Source: JALZKA01 sp963786495
GTDB taxonomy: Bacteria; Actinomycetota; Thermoleophilia; Solirubrobacterales; 70-9
Length of the DNA: 64,000 nucleotides
Direction: 5' to 3'
Assembly: GCA_963786495.1 (NCBI GenBank)
Contig: CAWAZL010000006.1
Span: 1-64,000 of the forward strand
Position numbers and translations under genes: made by a program. The notes beneath the pieces are model-generated. The model did no database searches. It was given only the letters and a program-made list of their open reading frames with translations, and was not told the DNA's origin. Of this stretch, positions 33,459 through 42,860 are shown one piece after another; the first letter of the stretch is position 1; the number at the start of each line of letters is the position of its first letter.

Positions 33459-34578
33459 CCATGAGCGCAGTCGATCGAATCGAAGAGCTACGGGCCGAGG
33501 GGGCCGCCGCGATTGCCGCGGCGCCCGACTCCGCCGCGCTCGAGGAGCTCCGCGTCCGCTTCCTTGGCCGGAAGTCCGAACTGACCTCGATCCTGCGCGG
33601 TATCGCTGACCTGCCGGCCGAGGAGAAGGGCCCCGTGGGCGCAGGCGCAAACAGCGCCCGAAAGGAGCTGGAGGGCGCGCTCGAGTCCCGGAAGGCAGCG
33701 CTGGAGTCGGGCGAGCTCGACGAGCGCCTCGCCTCCGACGCAATCGACGTAACGCTGCCCGGAACTCCGCCCGTGCGCGTGGGCCACCTTCATCCGATCA
33801 CCCGTACCCGCCGCGAGATCGAGGACATCTTCGTTGCCCTCGGCTACCGCGTCATGGACGGCCCCGAGATCGAGCACGACTTCTACAACTTCACCGCTCT
33901 CAACCATCCGCCTGGCCATCCCGCGCGGATGGTGCAGGACACCTTCTACGTCGACCCCGCGTCGCTCGCGGACGGTGTCGTCGGCAAGGACGGCCTGCCG
34001 CCCGGCCCACGCGACGTCCTGCTTCGCACCCACACCTCGCCCAACCAGGTGCGCGCCATGGAGTCGAACGAGCCGCCGCTCTTCGTGATCGTCCCCGGCA
34101 CCGTGTATCGCCGCGACACGATGGACGCGACTCACCTGCCGATGTTCTCGCAGGTCGAGGGACTCGCGGTCGCCGAGGACATCACGCTGGCTGACCTCGC
34201 GGGCACTCTTCAGGAGGTCGCGCGGGCGCTCTTCGGCGACACGCGCGAGACCCGCCTCAAGCCCGACTTCTTCCCCTTCACGGAGCCAAGCGTGCAGGTG
34301 GACGTCTCCTGCTTTCGCTGCGGCGGCTCAGGCGCGCTGCCCAGCGGCGAGCGCGACGGCGTCTGCAAGGGCACCGGCTGGATCGAGATCCTGGGCGCCG
34401 GCATGGTCGACCCGAACGTGTTCGGCTTCGTCGAGGAGCACGGCTACGACCCCGAGAAGGTCCAGGGCTTCGCCTTCGGCATGGGGATCGAGCGGATCGC
34501 CTTCCTCAAGCACGGCATCCCCGACCTGCGCATGTTCTACGAGAACGACGCCACGCTTCCTGGGGCAGTTCGCATCGA
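33455..34578 (+). CDS. pheS: Phenylalanyl-tRNA synthetase alpha subunit
   Basis: ATG at 33455 overlaps the upstream stop. N-terminal coiled-coil (LEELRVRFLGRKSELTSILR), catalytic core HPITRTRREIEDIFVALGYR, VMDGPEIEHDFYNFTALN, LLRTHTSPNQVRAME, FFPFTEPSVQVDVSCFRCGG, GWIEILGAGMVDPNVFGFV and FAFGMGIERIAFLKHGIPDL. One inserted base near 34552 turns the normal ending (RFLGQFA, stop within ATGA) into a spurious reading to 34765. With it removed, pheS ends at 34578 (about 374 residues), overlapping pheT. Cytoplasmic; forms an alpha2-beta2 enzyme with PheT. Confidence 0.94.
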
Positions 34579-37041
34579 AGGTCCCTTACCTCGTGGCTCA
34601 AGGAGTACTGCGACCCGGGCATCCCGGCCGAAGAGCTCGCCGACTTGCTGTCGATGCGCGCGGTCGAGGTCGAGCGCGTCTCCACGGTCGGCCCACCATC
34701 GGCCGACGGTTTCGTCGTCGGCTACGTCGTCTCGGCCGAGCAGCACCCGAACGCCGACCGCCTGAGCGTCTGCGTCGTCAACGACGGCGAGGGAGAGCGG
34801 ACGATCGTGTGCGGCGCGCCCAATGTCGCCACGGGCCAGACGGTCGCCGTGGCGCTTCCCGGGGCCGTAATGCCGGATGGCCAGAAGCTGGGCAAGGCGA
34901 AACTCCGCGGGATCGAGTCGGCCGGGATGATCCTGGCCGAGGACGAGCTTGAGCTCGGCTCCGACCACGACGGGATCATGGTCCTGGCGACGGGCGATGG
35001 CGCGCCGGCGCCCGGGACCTCGCTCGCCGAGGTCCTGCCGATCGCCGAGGAGGTGCTGGAGCTAGACCTCAACCCGAACCGCTCGGACTGCCTGGGCCTC
35101 TACGGCGTCGCACGCGAGGTCCACGCGATCACGGGCGCTGATCTCGCTCCGCCGCCGTGGGAAGAGGACTACGAGGCGACCGGGGCGGGCTCTGTCGAAG
35201 ACCTGGCCAAGGTCACCGTCGAGGTGCCCGAGCTCTGCCCGCGGTTCACGGCGCGCGCCTTCGAGGGCGTCCAGATTGGGCCGTCGCCGCTCTGGCTACG
35301 CGCCCGCCTGATCGCTGCGGGCCAGCGGCCGATTTCGAACATCGTCGACGTCACGAACTACGTGATGCTCCTCACGGGGCAGCCGCTCCACTCATACGAC
35401 CTCGACCGGGTCGCGGGCGGCGTCCTGGCCGTGCGCGCAGCCGCCGACGGCGAGAAGATCACAACTCTCGACGGCAACGAGCGGGTCCTCGACTCCGAGA
35501 TGGTCCTGATCTGCGACGAGGCCGGGCCGTCAGGGGGCGTCGCAGGCGTCATGGGCGGCCGCGACTCCGAGGTCTCCGACTCCACGACCCGCGTCTTGTT
35601 GGAGGCTGCGACCTGGAACGGCCCGAACATTCTGCGGACCTCGAGCGAACTGGGCCTGCGCTCCGAGGCGTCCGCCCGTTTCGAAAAGCAGCTTCACCCT
35701 GAGTTGGGGATGCGAGCGCAGCGTGTCGCATCCAGGCTGATCTGCGAGAACTCGGGCGCGACGCTCGTGCCCGGAACCATCGACGTGGCGACCGAGCCGC
35801 CGGCACCTCACGTGATCGCGCTCCGCTCGGAGCGCACCCAGGCGATCCTGGGGATTCCGATCGCAACGGACGAGGCGCAGGAGAACCTGACACGGCTGGG
35901 CTTTGCGGTCGAGCGCGAAGGCGATGACCTGCGTGCCGAGATCACGCCCGAGCGCCATTACGACGTCACGCGCGAGATCGACCTGATCGAGGAGGTCGGA
36001 CGCCTCCACGGCCTGGACCAGCTTCCGCGCACGCTTCCTGCACATGGTGAGCGTGGCGGGCTCACCCGCGGCCAGACCCTGCGCCGCCGCCTCGAGGACG
36101 CGTTGCGGGACTTTGGCTTCGACCAGGCCATCTCCTGGGGCCTGATCGCGCCCGCAGCCCTCGACCAGCTGCGCCTCGACGCCGGCGATGCGCGTCGCAA
36201 TGCGGTGCGGGTCTCCAATCCCCTCTCCGAGGAGCTCTCGGTAATGCGGACCACGCTCCTCAGCGGCCTCCTCGACGCCGCGCGCAGGAACCTGGCGCAC
36301 GGCATGGACCGGACGGACCTCTTCGAGTCGGGCCGGGCGTACTTCGCCGATCCTCCTCCCGCGGACGGTTCGATCGAGGCCGGCGCGTTCCCGGGCGATT
36401 TGCCCGCGCCCGATCGCGAGCCCCACCGCCTGGCCGCGATCACCGTCGGGCCGTTGAGCCCGCCCGCCTGGCGTGGCGACCCGCCCGCCGACGACTTCTT
36501 CGTCCTCAAGGGCGTGATCGAGGTCCTCGCGCGCGGCCTCGGCGCCGAGCCGGAGTTCGCCCCTGTTTCTGAGCCGTTTCTCCATCCCGCCCGGGCGGCC
36601 TCGGTGTCCTTTGGCGGCGTCCAGGCAGGCTGGCTTGGAGAGCTCCATCCGGCGGTCGCCGCCGAGTGGGATCTTCCCTCGGGCGTGGCGTTCGAGTTCG
36701 ACGTCGCTCCGCTTCTCGATGCCGCGAGCAGCGGGGACGAGGTCTACGAGGACCTCCTCACCCACCCGGCTCTCCTCCAGGACCTCGCGGTGGTCGTGCC
36801 CGACGACGTTCCGGCCGAGCGAGTTCGCGAGACGGTGCTGAGCGCCGGCGGCGAACTCCTTCGCAGCGCCGAGATCTTCGATCTCTACCGCGGCGACCAA
36901 GTCGGCGAAGGGAAGAAGAGCCTTGCCCTTCGCCTCGAGTTCCGCGCCCAAGAACGGACCCTCACCGACGAGGAGGTTGCTCCCGTCCGTAGCGCGATCA
37001 GCGACTCCCTGGAGGGCATCGGGGGGTCGCTTCGTGGCTAA
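34574..37041 (+). CDS. pheT: Phenylalanyl-tRNA synthetase beta subunit
   Basis: The start is damaged by two extra C bases (34576 and 34590); corrected, it begins MKVPYSWLKEYCDPGIPAEE. Domains: EMAP/OB tRNA-binding fold (about 40-150; EQHPNADRLSVCVVNDGEGE), B3/4 editing domain (LWLRARLIAAGQRPISNIVD), B5 (IPIATDEAQENLTRLGFAVE), core (PLSEELSVMRTTLLSGLLDA) and C-terminal ferredoxin-fold anticodon domain (FDLYRGDQVGEGKKSLALRL). About 820 residues, normal length. Its TAA lies within the start region of argC. Confidence 0.95.
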
Positions 37042-38068
37042 GGATGGTCTCCGGCCCTCCCCTTCGGGGGGCCGGCCCAATAAGCCAAGGGTCCTCATCG
37101 CCGGCGCCAGCGGGTTTGCGGGCGCCCTCGCGGCCCGGATCGTCCACCGCCATCCGGGACTCGAACTGGCGCGCATCACCGCGCGGGGCGACATCGGCGC
37201 CCGGCTCGACTCGATCTACCCGCGCCATCGCGTGCCGCTGGCGCTGGAAGAGCTCGACCACGACGACCTCGCGGGCTACGACGCAGCGATCGTCGCGTAC
37301 CCGCACGGAGCGGCGGCGCCTGTCGTTGCGGCCCTGCGTGCCCAAGGCGTGCCCGTCGTCGACCTCTCGGCCGACTTTCGCATCCGTGACCTGGCCACTT
37401 ACGGCGAGTGGTATGGCGACCACGGCGCGCCCGAGCTGGTCGACGAGGCGGCGTACGGCTTGACCGAGCTGAATCGCGCGGCCGTCGCAGATGCGGGCGT
37501 GGTTGCGAACCCCGGTTGCTACCCGACAGCGACGCTCCTTGCCCTGGCGCCCCTCGCACGGGCAGGGGTCTTGAAAAGCGCCGTCGTCGACGCAAAGTCG
37601 GGCGTCTCCGGCGCGGGAAAGGGGGGAGGCGACTTCACCGAGGTCTCCGAGAATGTCAAGCCCTACGGGGTGGACGGCCATCGTCACTTGCCCGAGATCG
37701 AGCAGGAGCTCCACGCGATGGGCGCGACCGGCCCGCTCACGTTCATCCCGCACCTGCTTCCCCTCGACCAAGGCCTGCTGGCCAGCTGCTACATCGAGCT
37801 CTCCCGGCCCCTTGACGCCGAGGAGCTCCGCGGCCTTTACGAGGACCTATACGGCTCCGAGAGGTTCGTCGAAATCGTCGCCGACCCGCCGGGCGTGGCC
37901 GACGTGTTCGAGTCCAACTTCTGCCGCATCAACCCGCGCCTGGAGTGGGGCGGTGAGCGGGCCATCGTCTTTGCGGCGATCGACAACCTGTGGAAGGGCG
38001 CCGCGGGGCAGGCCGTCCAGAACCTGAACCTGATGCTGGGCCTCGACGAAGCACAGGGGCTCGCGTGA
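37034..38068 (+). CDS. argC: N-acetyl-gamma-glutamyl-phosphate reductase
   Basis: GTG at 37034 after a GGGGGG run, overlapping the pheT stop by 8 bp. The N-terminal ~16 residues encode a palindrome; the enzyme proper starts PRVLIAGASGFAGALAARIV (NADP-binding). The catalytic Cys is in VVANPGCYPTATLLAL, and GVDGHRHLPEIEQEL carries the conserved His. C-terminus NLWKGAAGQAVQNLNLMLGL. Third step of arginine biosynthesis. Intact; coupled to argJ by a 4-base overlap. Confidence 0.95.
   Translation: MAKDGLRPSPSGGRPNKPRVLIAGASGFAGALAARIVHRHPGLELARITARGDIGARLDSIYPRHRVPLALEELDHDDLAGYDAAIVAYPHGAAAPVVAALRAQGVPVVDLSADFRIRDLATYGEWYGDHGAPELVDEAAYGLTELNRAAVADAGVVANPGCYPTATLLALAPLARAGVLKSAVVDAKSGVSGAGKGGGDFTEVSENVKPYGVDGHRHLPEIEQELHAMGATGPLTFIPHLLPLDQGLLASCYIELSRPLDAEELRGLYEDLYGSERFVEIVADPPGVADVFESNFCRINPRLEWGGERAIVFAAIDNLWKGAAGQAVQNLNLMLGLDEAQGLA
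37051..37075. repeat. GC-rich palindrome in the 5' end of argC
   Basis: CCGGCCCTCCCC-TTC-GGGGGGCCGG within codons 6-14 of argC. It could form a strong mRNA hairpin just after the start codon. The preceding AAGGATGGTCT resembles AAGGATGGGCT at 23013, before the micropeptide genes. Confidence 0.5.
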
Positions 38069-39219
38069 CCAGCTTCTTCGACAAGCGCTGGGTGGGCTTG
38101 CCGCGGGGCGCCGAGGAGCTCGATCCGTCCGTGCTGGCGCCGGGGTTCAGGGCGGGCGCGACCAATTGCGGCCTCAAGGACGGCGGCGAGACCGATGTCG
38201 CCGTGATGGTCTGCGATTCCGCGGAGGTCTACTCGTCCGTGCTCCTGACCCGGAACGCCGCGGCGGCCGCGCCGATCCGGGTTTGCCGCGACAACGTCGA
38301 TCAGGGCGGTGTTCGCGCGATCGCTGTCAATTCAGGAAATGCAAACGCTGCGACCGGTGATCAGGGACTGAAAGACGCGCTGAAGATGCAGTCGGTCACG
38401 GCGGACGCGCTCGGCCTCGAGGACCGCGAGGTCGTGGTCGCGGAGACAGGCGTCATCGGTGTACCGCTCGAGATCGATCGTGTCACAGAGGGCCTGCGCA
38501 AGGCTGCCGGCAGCCTTGCCAGAGACCGCGCCACGGGTTTCACCCGCGCGATCATGACCACCGACCGGGCACCGAAGAACCTGAGCGTGAAGGCGGGCGG
38601 CGTGACCATCTCCGCCCAGGCGAAGGGAGCCGGGATGATCCAGCCGGGCTTCGCCACCATGCTCTGCTTCGTGCAAACCGATGCGCAGATTCCCGACCTT
38701 GATGCGACTCTTCGGCATGCCACCGATCGCTCGTTCGAGCGGATCACGGTCGACGGTCAGATGTCGACCAACGACACGATCGTCCTCCAGGCAACCGGCG
38801 AGACCGAGACGCCCATGCCAACGGGCCTGCTCGACTCTGTCCTTCTCGCGCTTGCCCTCGAGGTCGTGGCCGACGGCGAAGGCGCCGAGCGGATCGCCCG
38901 CGCGTACGTGACGGAGGCCCGCGACGCCGAAGAGGCTGAGAGGGTCGCCCGTGCGATCGCCAACTCGCCCCTGGTGAAGACCGCTCTGACCGGCCGTGAC
39001 GCCAACTGGGGCCGCATCGCGCAGGCCGCGGGCATGGCGCTCGCAGGGGAGGAGATGCCCGAGCCAGGCCCGCACTCGATCTCCTATGAGGAGCTCGGTG
39101 GCGACACCGACGAAGCCGAGATCGGCATCGTCTTGGGCCGCGGCGACGCCAGCGCCCACGTCTACTTCTCAGACCTCACCCACGAGTACATCCAGATCAA
39201 CGCTGAGTACACGACATGA
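38065..39219 (+). CDS. argJ: Bifunctional ornithine acetyltransferase/N-acetylglutamate synthase
   Basis: GTG at 38065 overlapping argC. 384 residues: GFRAGATNCGLKDGGETDVA, NAAAAAPIRVCRDNVDQGG, GNANAATGDQGLKDALKMQS, the autoprocessing site KGAGMIQPGFATMLCFVQTD (Ala-Thr junction; Thr is the nucleophile after self-cleavage), NSPLVKTALTGRDANWGRIA, and the C-terminus THEYIQINAEYTT. It transfers acetyl from acetylornithine to glutamate. Whether it also uses acetyl-CoA cannot be told. Intact. Confidence 0.96.
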   Translation: MTSFFDKRWVGLPRGAEELDPSVLAPGFRAGATNCGLKDGGETDVAVMVCDSAEVYSSVLLTRNAAAAAPIRVCRDNVDQGGVRAIAVNSGNANAATGDQGLKDALKMQSVTADALGLEDREVVVAETGVIGVPLEIDRVTEGLRKAAGSLARDRATGFTRAIMTTDRAPKNLSVKAGGVTISAQAKGAGMIQPGFATMLCFVQTDAQIPDLDATLRHATDRSFERITVDGQMSTNDTIVLQATGETETPMPTGLLDSVLLALALEVVADGEGAERIARAYVTEARDAEEAERVARAIANSPLVKTALTGRDANWGRIAQAAGMALAGEEMPEPGPHSISYEELGGDTDEAEIGIVLGRGDASAHVYFSDLTHEYIQINAEYTT

Positions 39220-40082
39220 ATCCTGAGCATCGCACCGAGCCGGTTCACGCGAGCGTCGAGACGCTCCTCGAGGCCCTGCCCTACATCCGGGAGTTCCACG
39301 GGCGCACCGTCGTCATCAAGTACGGCGGCGCGGCGATGGCCGACGAGGAGCTCATGGACGCGTTCGCGACCGACATCGTCCTCCTCAAGTACGTGGGGAT
39401 GAACCCGGTCGTCGTCCACGGCGGTGGACCAGACATCACCCGCTACATGGAGCGCCTGGGCATGGAGGTGAAGTTCCACGAGGGGCTTCGCGTGTCCGAC
39501 CCCGACACCGTCGAGGTGGCGAAGATGGTCCTCCTGGGCAAGGTGAACTCCGACATCGTCAAGCGCATCAACCGCCACGGCCAGCCCGCGGTGGGGCTCT
39601 CGGGCGAGGACGGCTCGATGTTCGCCGTCAGGCCAGTTGACAACGCGGAGCATGTGGGCCACGTCGGAGAGGTCGAGCGCGTCGACGTCGACGTCATCAA
39701 CCACATCGCCGCCGACTACATCCCGGTCGTGGCGTCGGCCGCGGCGGACGCGCGCGGCAACTCCTACAACGTGAACGCCGATGCCGCAGCAGGCAAGGTG
39801 GCGGCAGCGCTACGCGCCCACAAGGTCATGTTCCTGACCGACGTCGCGGGCTGGCTCCAGGACCCGGCGGACGAGGCGACGCTGATCTCTTCGGCGCGGG
39901 TCGACGAGGTCGAGAGCATCCTGGGTGAGATCCAAGGCGGCATGCGCCCGAAGCTGGCGGCATGCGTCGAAGCGATTCGCGGCGGCGTCGGGTCGGCGCA
40001 GATCGTCGACGGCCGCCTCCCGCACTCGATCCTCTTGGAGCTCTTCACCGACAGCGGCGTCGGCACCAAGATCACGCCGTGA
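39216..40082 (+). CDS. argB: Acetylglutamate kinase
   Basis: ATG 39216 overlaps argJ by 4 bp. 288 residues: REFHGRTVVIKYGGAAMADE (kinase Lys and Gly loop), VVVHGGGPDITRYMERLGME, GLRVSDPDTVEVAKMVLLGK, NVNADAAAGKVAAALRAHKV, VDGRLPHSILLELFTDSGVG (typical of arginine-sensitive enzymes). Phosphorylates N-acetylglutamate. Intact. The next start, GTG, lies within its stop. Confidence 0.96.
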   Translation: MNPEHRTEPVHASVETLLEALPYIREFHGRTVVIKYGGAAMADEELMDAFATDIVLLKYVGMNPVVVHGGGPDITRYMERLGMEVKFHEGLRVSDPDTVEVAKMVLLGKVNSDIVKRINRHGQPAVGLSGEDGSMFAVRPVDNAEHVGHVGEVERVDVDVINHIAADYIPVVASAAADARGNSYNVNADAAAGKVAAALRAHKVMFLTDVAGWLQDPADEATLISSARVDEVESILGEIQGGMRPKLAACVEAIRGGVGSAQIVDGRLPHSILLELFTDSGVGTKITP

Positions 40083-41216
40083 GGCTCGCGCTCGTCCTCT
40101 GCCTGACGGTTGCTGCCGCGTGCCTGGTGCCAGGCACCGTGCCTGGCACCGAGCGCGCCGGCCAGGAGAAGGTGATCGTCGCGACCAGCGGCGGCAGCTC
40201 CGAGACGCGCGAAACGATCCAGATCACTCGCCAGCCGAAGGACCAGGTCGTTATGTCGATGGACCCCAGCCACATGCCCGACCTGGAGGCAGGCGATCGG
40301 CTGGATGTGACCTCAGAGCTCCAGGTCACGTTGGACTGCGTGCGGCCCGACCCCCGCTGTGCGGGCCGCCCCTATGAATACGACGTCAATCTGGCGGTGA
40401 AGCTCGTCCTCGCACGCGGTGCAAACGCCACCGGTGGAGGCAAGGCAGTGCGCCTGACGAGGGAGAAGAAGCATGTGTGCCTGGGCCGCTATCCGCACCG
40501 CGAGCACCATTGCGTGATCACCTTCACCGGTGGAGGCATGAGGGTGGGCGACAACGGGCCGCCGTGCCTTCCGGCCAAGTGCCGCATCAACGTCGTGCTC
40601 TCGGCTCACAACCCGAACGCACAGGACGGTCACCTCCTGGCCATCGGCGGCACGCCTCCGAGCGGTGACATCTCACAAGACCGTGGCCGGGTCAACGCGA
40701 TCGTCTACCGGCCGGCGGGCCAGCCCATGCCGAGGCCCGAGACCACGCAAGAACGTCCGCACGAGCCGCCTTCCGTTCGACGAGAAGTTCCGGGTTGTCT
40801 TCTCGAAGCGCCTGAACGGACTCGACGCCAAGGACCAGCTTGCAGCAGAGGCCCAGGCGTTCATGGAGGTGCGCCACCTGCCGCACGACGCCCGCTCGAC
40901 CGCCCAGTTGATCCTGGCCGACAGCCCGACCGCGATCACGCCCGGGCCGATCGCGCGGCGGGTCGTGCAGGGTGGTGCCGAGATGTCCGAGACGAACGGG
41001 TTCAACTGCGGGAAGCCGCGGTCCCCCTGCCGCACCCTGAAGGTCGGCGTTGCCCGCCTGGCCAAGGACGCCCGGAACGGCCAAGGGAACCCCGTGCCGC
41101 TCTACGTCAACCTGATCATGACCAGCGAGGCCAAGCACGACACGGGCTTCAACCCGAACCAGAGCGCGCACATCCTGGAGCGGGGCGGACTGGATGTCCT
41201 GAGGTTCAAGCCATGA
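40079..41216 (+). CDS. Probable lipoprotein embedded in the arg operon, one frameshift
   Basis: GTG at 40079 overlaps argB by 4 bp. The N-terminus RLALVLCLTVAAACLVPGTV is a lipoprotein-like signal (AAAC). Segments: VIVATSGGSSETRETIQIT, DVTSELQVTLDCVRPDPRCA, HVCLGRYPHREHHCVITFTG, CLPAKCRINVVLSAHNPNAQ. Near 40752 the frame shifts by one base to LPFDEKFRVVFSKRLNGLDA and continues (FNCGKPRSPCRTLKVGVARL) to 41216, overlapping argD by 4 bp. About 378 residues with several Cys pairs, suggesting extracellular disulfides. No known family. It is not an arginine enzyme; coupling to both neighbours is unusual. Confidence 0.75.
40119..40151. repeat. GTGCCTGG/CCAGGCAC palindromic repeat, copy 2
   Basis: Interleaved inverted repeats like those at 14798-14835, here lying inside the coding region for the signal-peptide cleavage area and reading as CLVPGTVPGTE. 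Confidence 0.7.
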
Positions 41217-42397
41217 CGGACGCCCGCGAGCTTCGCGACCTGGAGTCGCGCTACACGATGCCCACGTACCTGCGCGCCGGCGTCGAGTTCGTGCGCGGCG
41301 AGGGCACTCGCCTCTGGGACTCCGAGGGCAAGGAGTACCTCGACTTCTTCTCGGGCCTCTCCGTCCACAACGCCGGACATTGCCACCCACGAATCGTCGC
41401 CGCGATCACTGAGCAAGCCGGACGCTTCAACGGCTCCTCGAACCTATTTCTCTCCGAGCCGGCACTGCGCCTCGCCGAGCGGATCTCGCAGAGCTCGCTA
41501 GGTGGCAAGGTTTTCCTGACGAATTCCGGGGCTGAGGCTTCCGAGTGCGCGATCAAGCTCGCGCGAAAGCACGCGCACGGCCGCGGGGTCGAGACGCCGC
41601 GTGTCGTAAGCCTCGACGGCGGCTTCCATGGCCGCACAATCGGCGCCCTCGCCGCGACCCCGAAGCTCGCCGACGAGGGACGCTTCGGCCCGCTGCCGCA
41701 GGGCTTCGACCCCGTTCCGCGCGACGACGCCGGAAGCGCTGCGCGCGGCCGTGAGCGCCGAGACCGCGGCCGTGATGATCGAGCCGATCCAGGGGGAGGC
41801 GGGGATCTTCCCGATCGCCGACGAGGTGCTCGTTGCGGCGCGCGAAGCTTGCGACGCGACGGGCGCGCTGCTTGATCTTCGACGAGGTCCAGACGGGGAT
41901 GGGGAGGACCGGCAAGCCTGTGGGCCTTCGAGCGGCTCCCCGTGAAGCCTGACGTCATGACCGCGGCGAAGGCGCTCGGCGGCGGCCTGCCGGTAGGCGC
42001 GGTGGTCACGACGCCCGAGCTCGCGGACACGTTCGAGCCGGGCGACCACGGCTCGACCTTCGCCGGCGGCCCGGTCGGGGCGTCGGCGGCGCTGGCAGCT
42101 CTCGACGTGATCGACGATGAGGCGCTGCTCGCGAACGTTCGCGAGCGTGGCGCACAGCTAATCGACGGACTCGAAGCGATCGACGGCATCGCGGAGGTCC
42201 GCGGCCGAGGGCTCATGATCGGCATGACGCTCGCCGACGGCCTCGACGCGCCGGAAGTCCGCGACCGCTGCCTTGAAGCGGGCCTCGTCATCAACTGCCC
42301 GGGCCCAGGAATGCTGAGACTCCTCCCGCCGCTGATCGTCTCCAGCGCGGACGCAGAACAAGGGCTTTTCGTGCTGGGCGCCGCGATCTCCGCTTAG
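41213..42397 (+). CDS. argD: Acetylornithine aminotransferase, three frameshifts
   Basis: ATG 41213 overlaps the upstream stop. Class III aminotransferase: RYTMPTYLRAGVEFVRGEGT, LDFFSGLSVHNAGHCHPRIV, VFLTNSGAEASECAIKLARK, GGFHGRTIGALAATPK, AVMIEPIQGEAGIFPIADEV, IFDEVQTGMGRTGKLWAFER (PLP Asp), TAAKALGGGLPVGAVVTT (PLP Lys), STFAGGPVGASAALAALDVI. Breaks near 41725, 41876 and 41922 are each repaired by deleting one base. Restored length is about 393 residues, normal. Fourth step of arginine synthesis. argF and argR are not in the window. Confidence 0.92.
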
Positions 42398-42422
42398 TCC
42401 ACCCTCCGTAGACTCGCCCGCG

Positions 42423-42860
42423 ATGAGCGACGACCCGACTCAAGTCATGCCGCCGGAGCCCGATCCGGAGCCCGATCCGTACGCGCAGCAGGATCCCTAC
42501 GGCCAGCCGACGCCCGGGCAGTGGCAGCCGCCGGACGACGGCGGGATGTCGAGCGGGGGGAAGGCTGCCCTGATCCTGCTCGCGGCGCTCGTGATCGGCC
42601 TGGGCGTCGCCCTAGCCGTGATCGCGTCAGGGGACGGCGATGACGACGAGACGACGTCGTCGTCCACGGCCAGCACGACCAGCACGACGACGACTTCCAC
42701 CGAGACAGAGCCGGAACCCGAGCCGGAACCGGAGCCAGAACCTGAACCCGAGCCAGAACCCGAGCCGGAGCCGGAGCCCGACCCAGAGCCCGAGCCTGAA
42801 CCCGAGCCTGATCCAGGCGGCGGGGGAGGCGGCAGCGGCGGGGGCGGGATCAGCCCTTAG
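42423..42860 (+). CDS. Single-pass membrane protein with Glu-Pro repeat tail
   Basis: 145 residues: Pro/Asp-rich N-terminus (MSDDPTQVMPPEPDPEPDPY), one transmembrane helix (AALILLAALVIGLGVALAVI, about residues 48-68), Ser/Thr linker, then about 40 residues of (Glu-Pro)n and Asp-Pro, and a Gly-rich end. The membrane orientation is probably N-in, with a rigid acidic rod outside. Similar rods span cell envelopes. No enzymatic domain. It converges with the next gene, overlapping by 4 bp. Confidence 0.75.
   Translation: MSDDPTQVMPPEPDPEPDPYAQQDPYGQPTPGQWQPPDDGGMSSGGKAALILLAALVIGLGVALAVIASGDGDDDETTSSSTASTTSTTTTSTETEPEPEPEPEPEPEPEPEPEPEPEPDPEPEPEPEPDPGGGGGGSGGGGISP

Noticed and set aside
35530..37194. 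Minus-strand ORF (554 codons)
   Set aside because: Antisense to pheT; no recognisable domain and skewed composition.
42713..42818. GAGCC(C/G)GA(A/G)CC tandem array as a CRISPR or satellite
   Set aside because: It is the in-frame coding repeat for Glu-Pro; no spacers.
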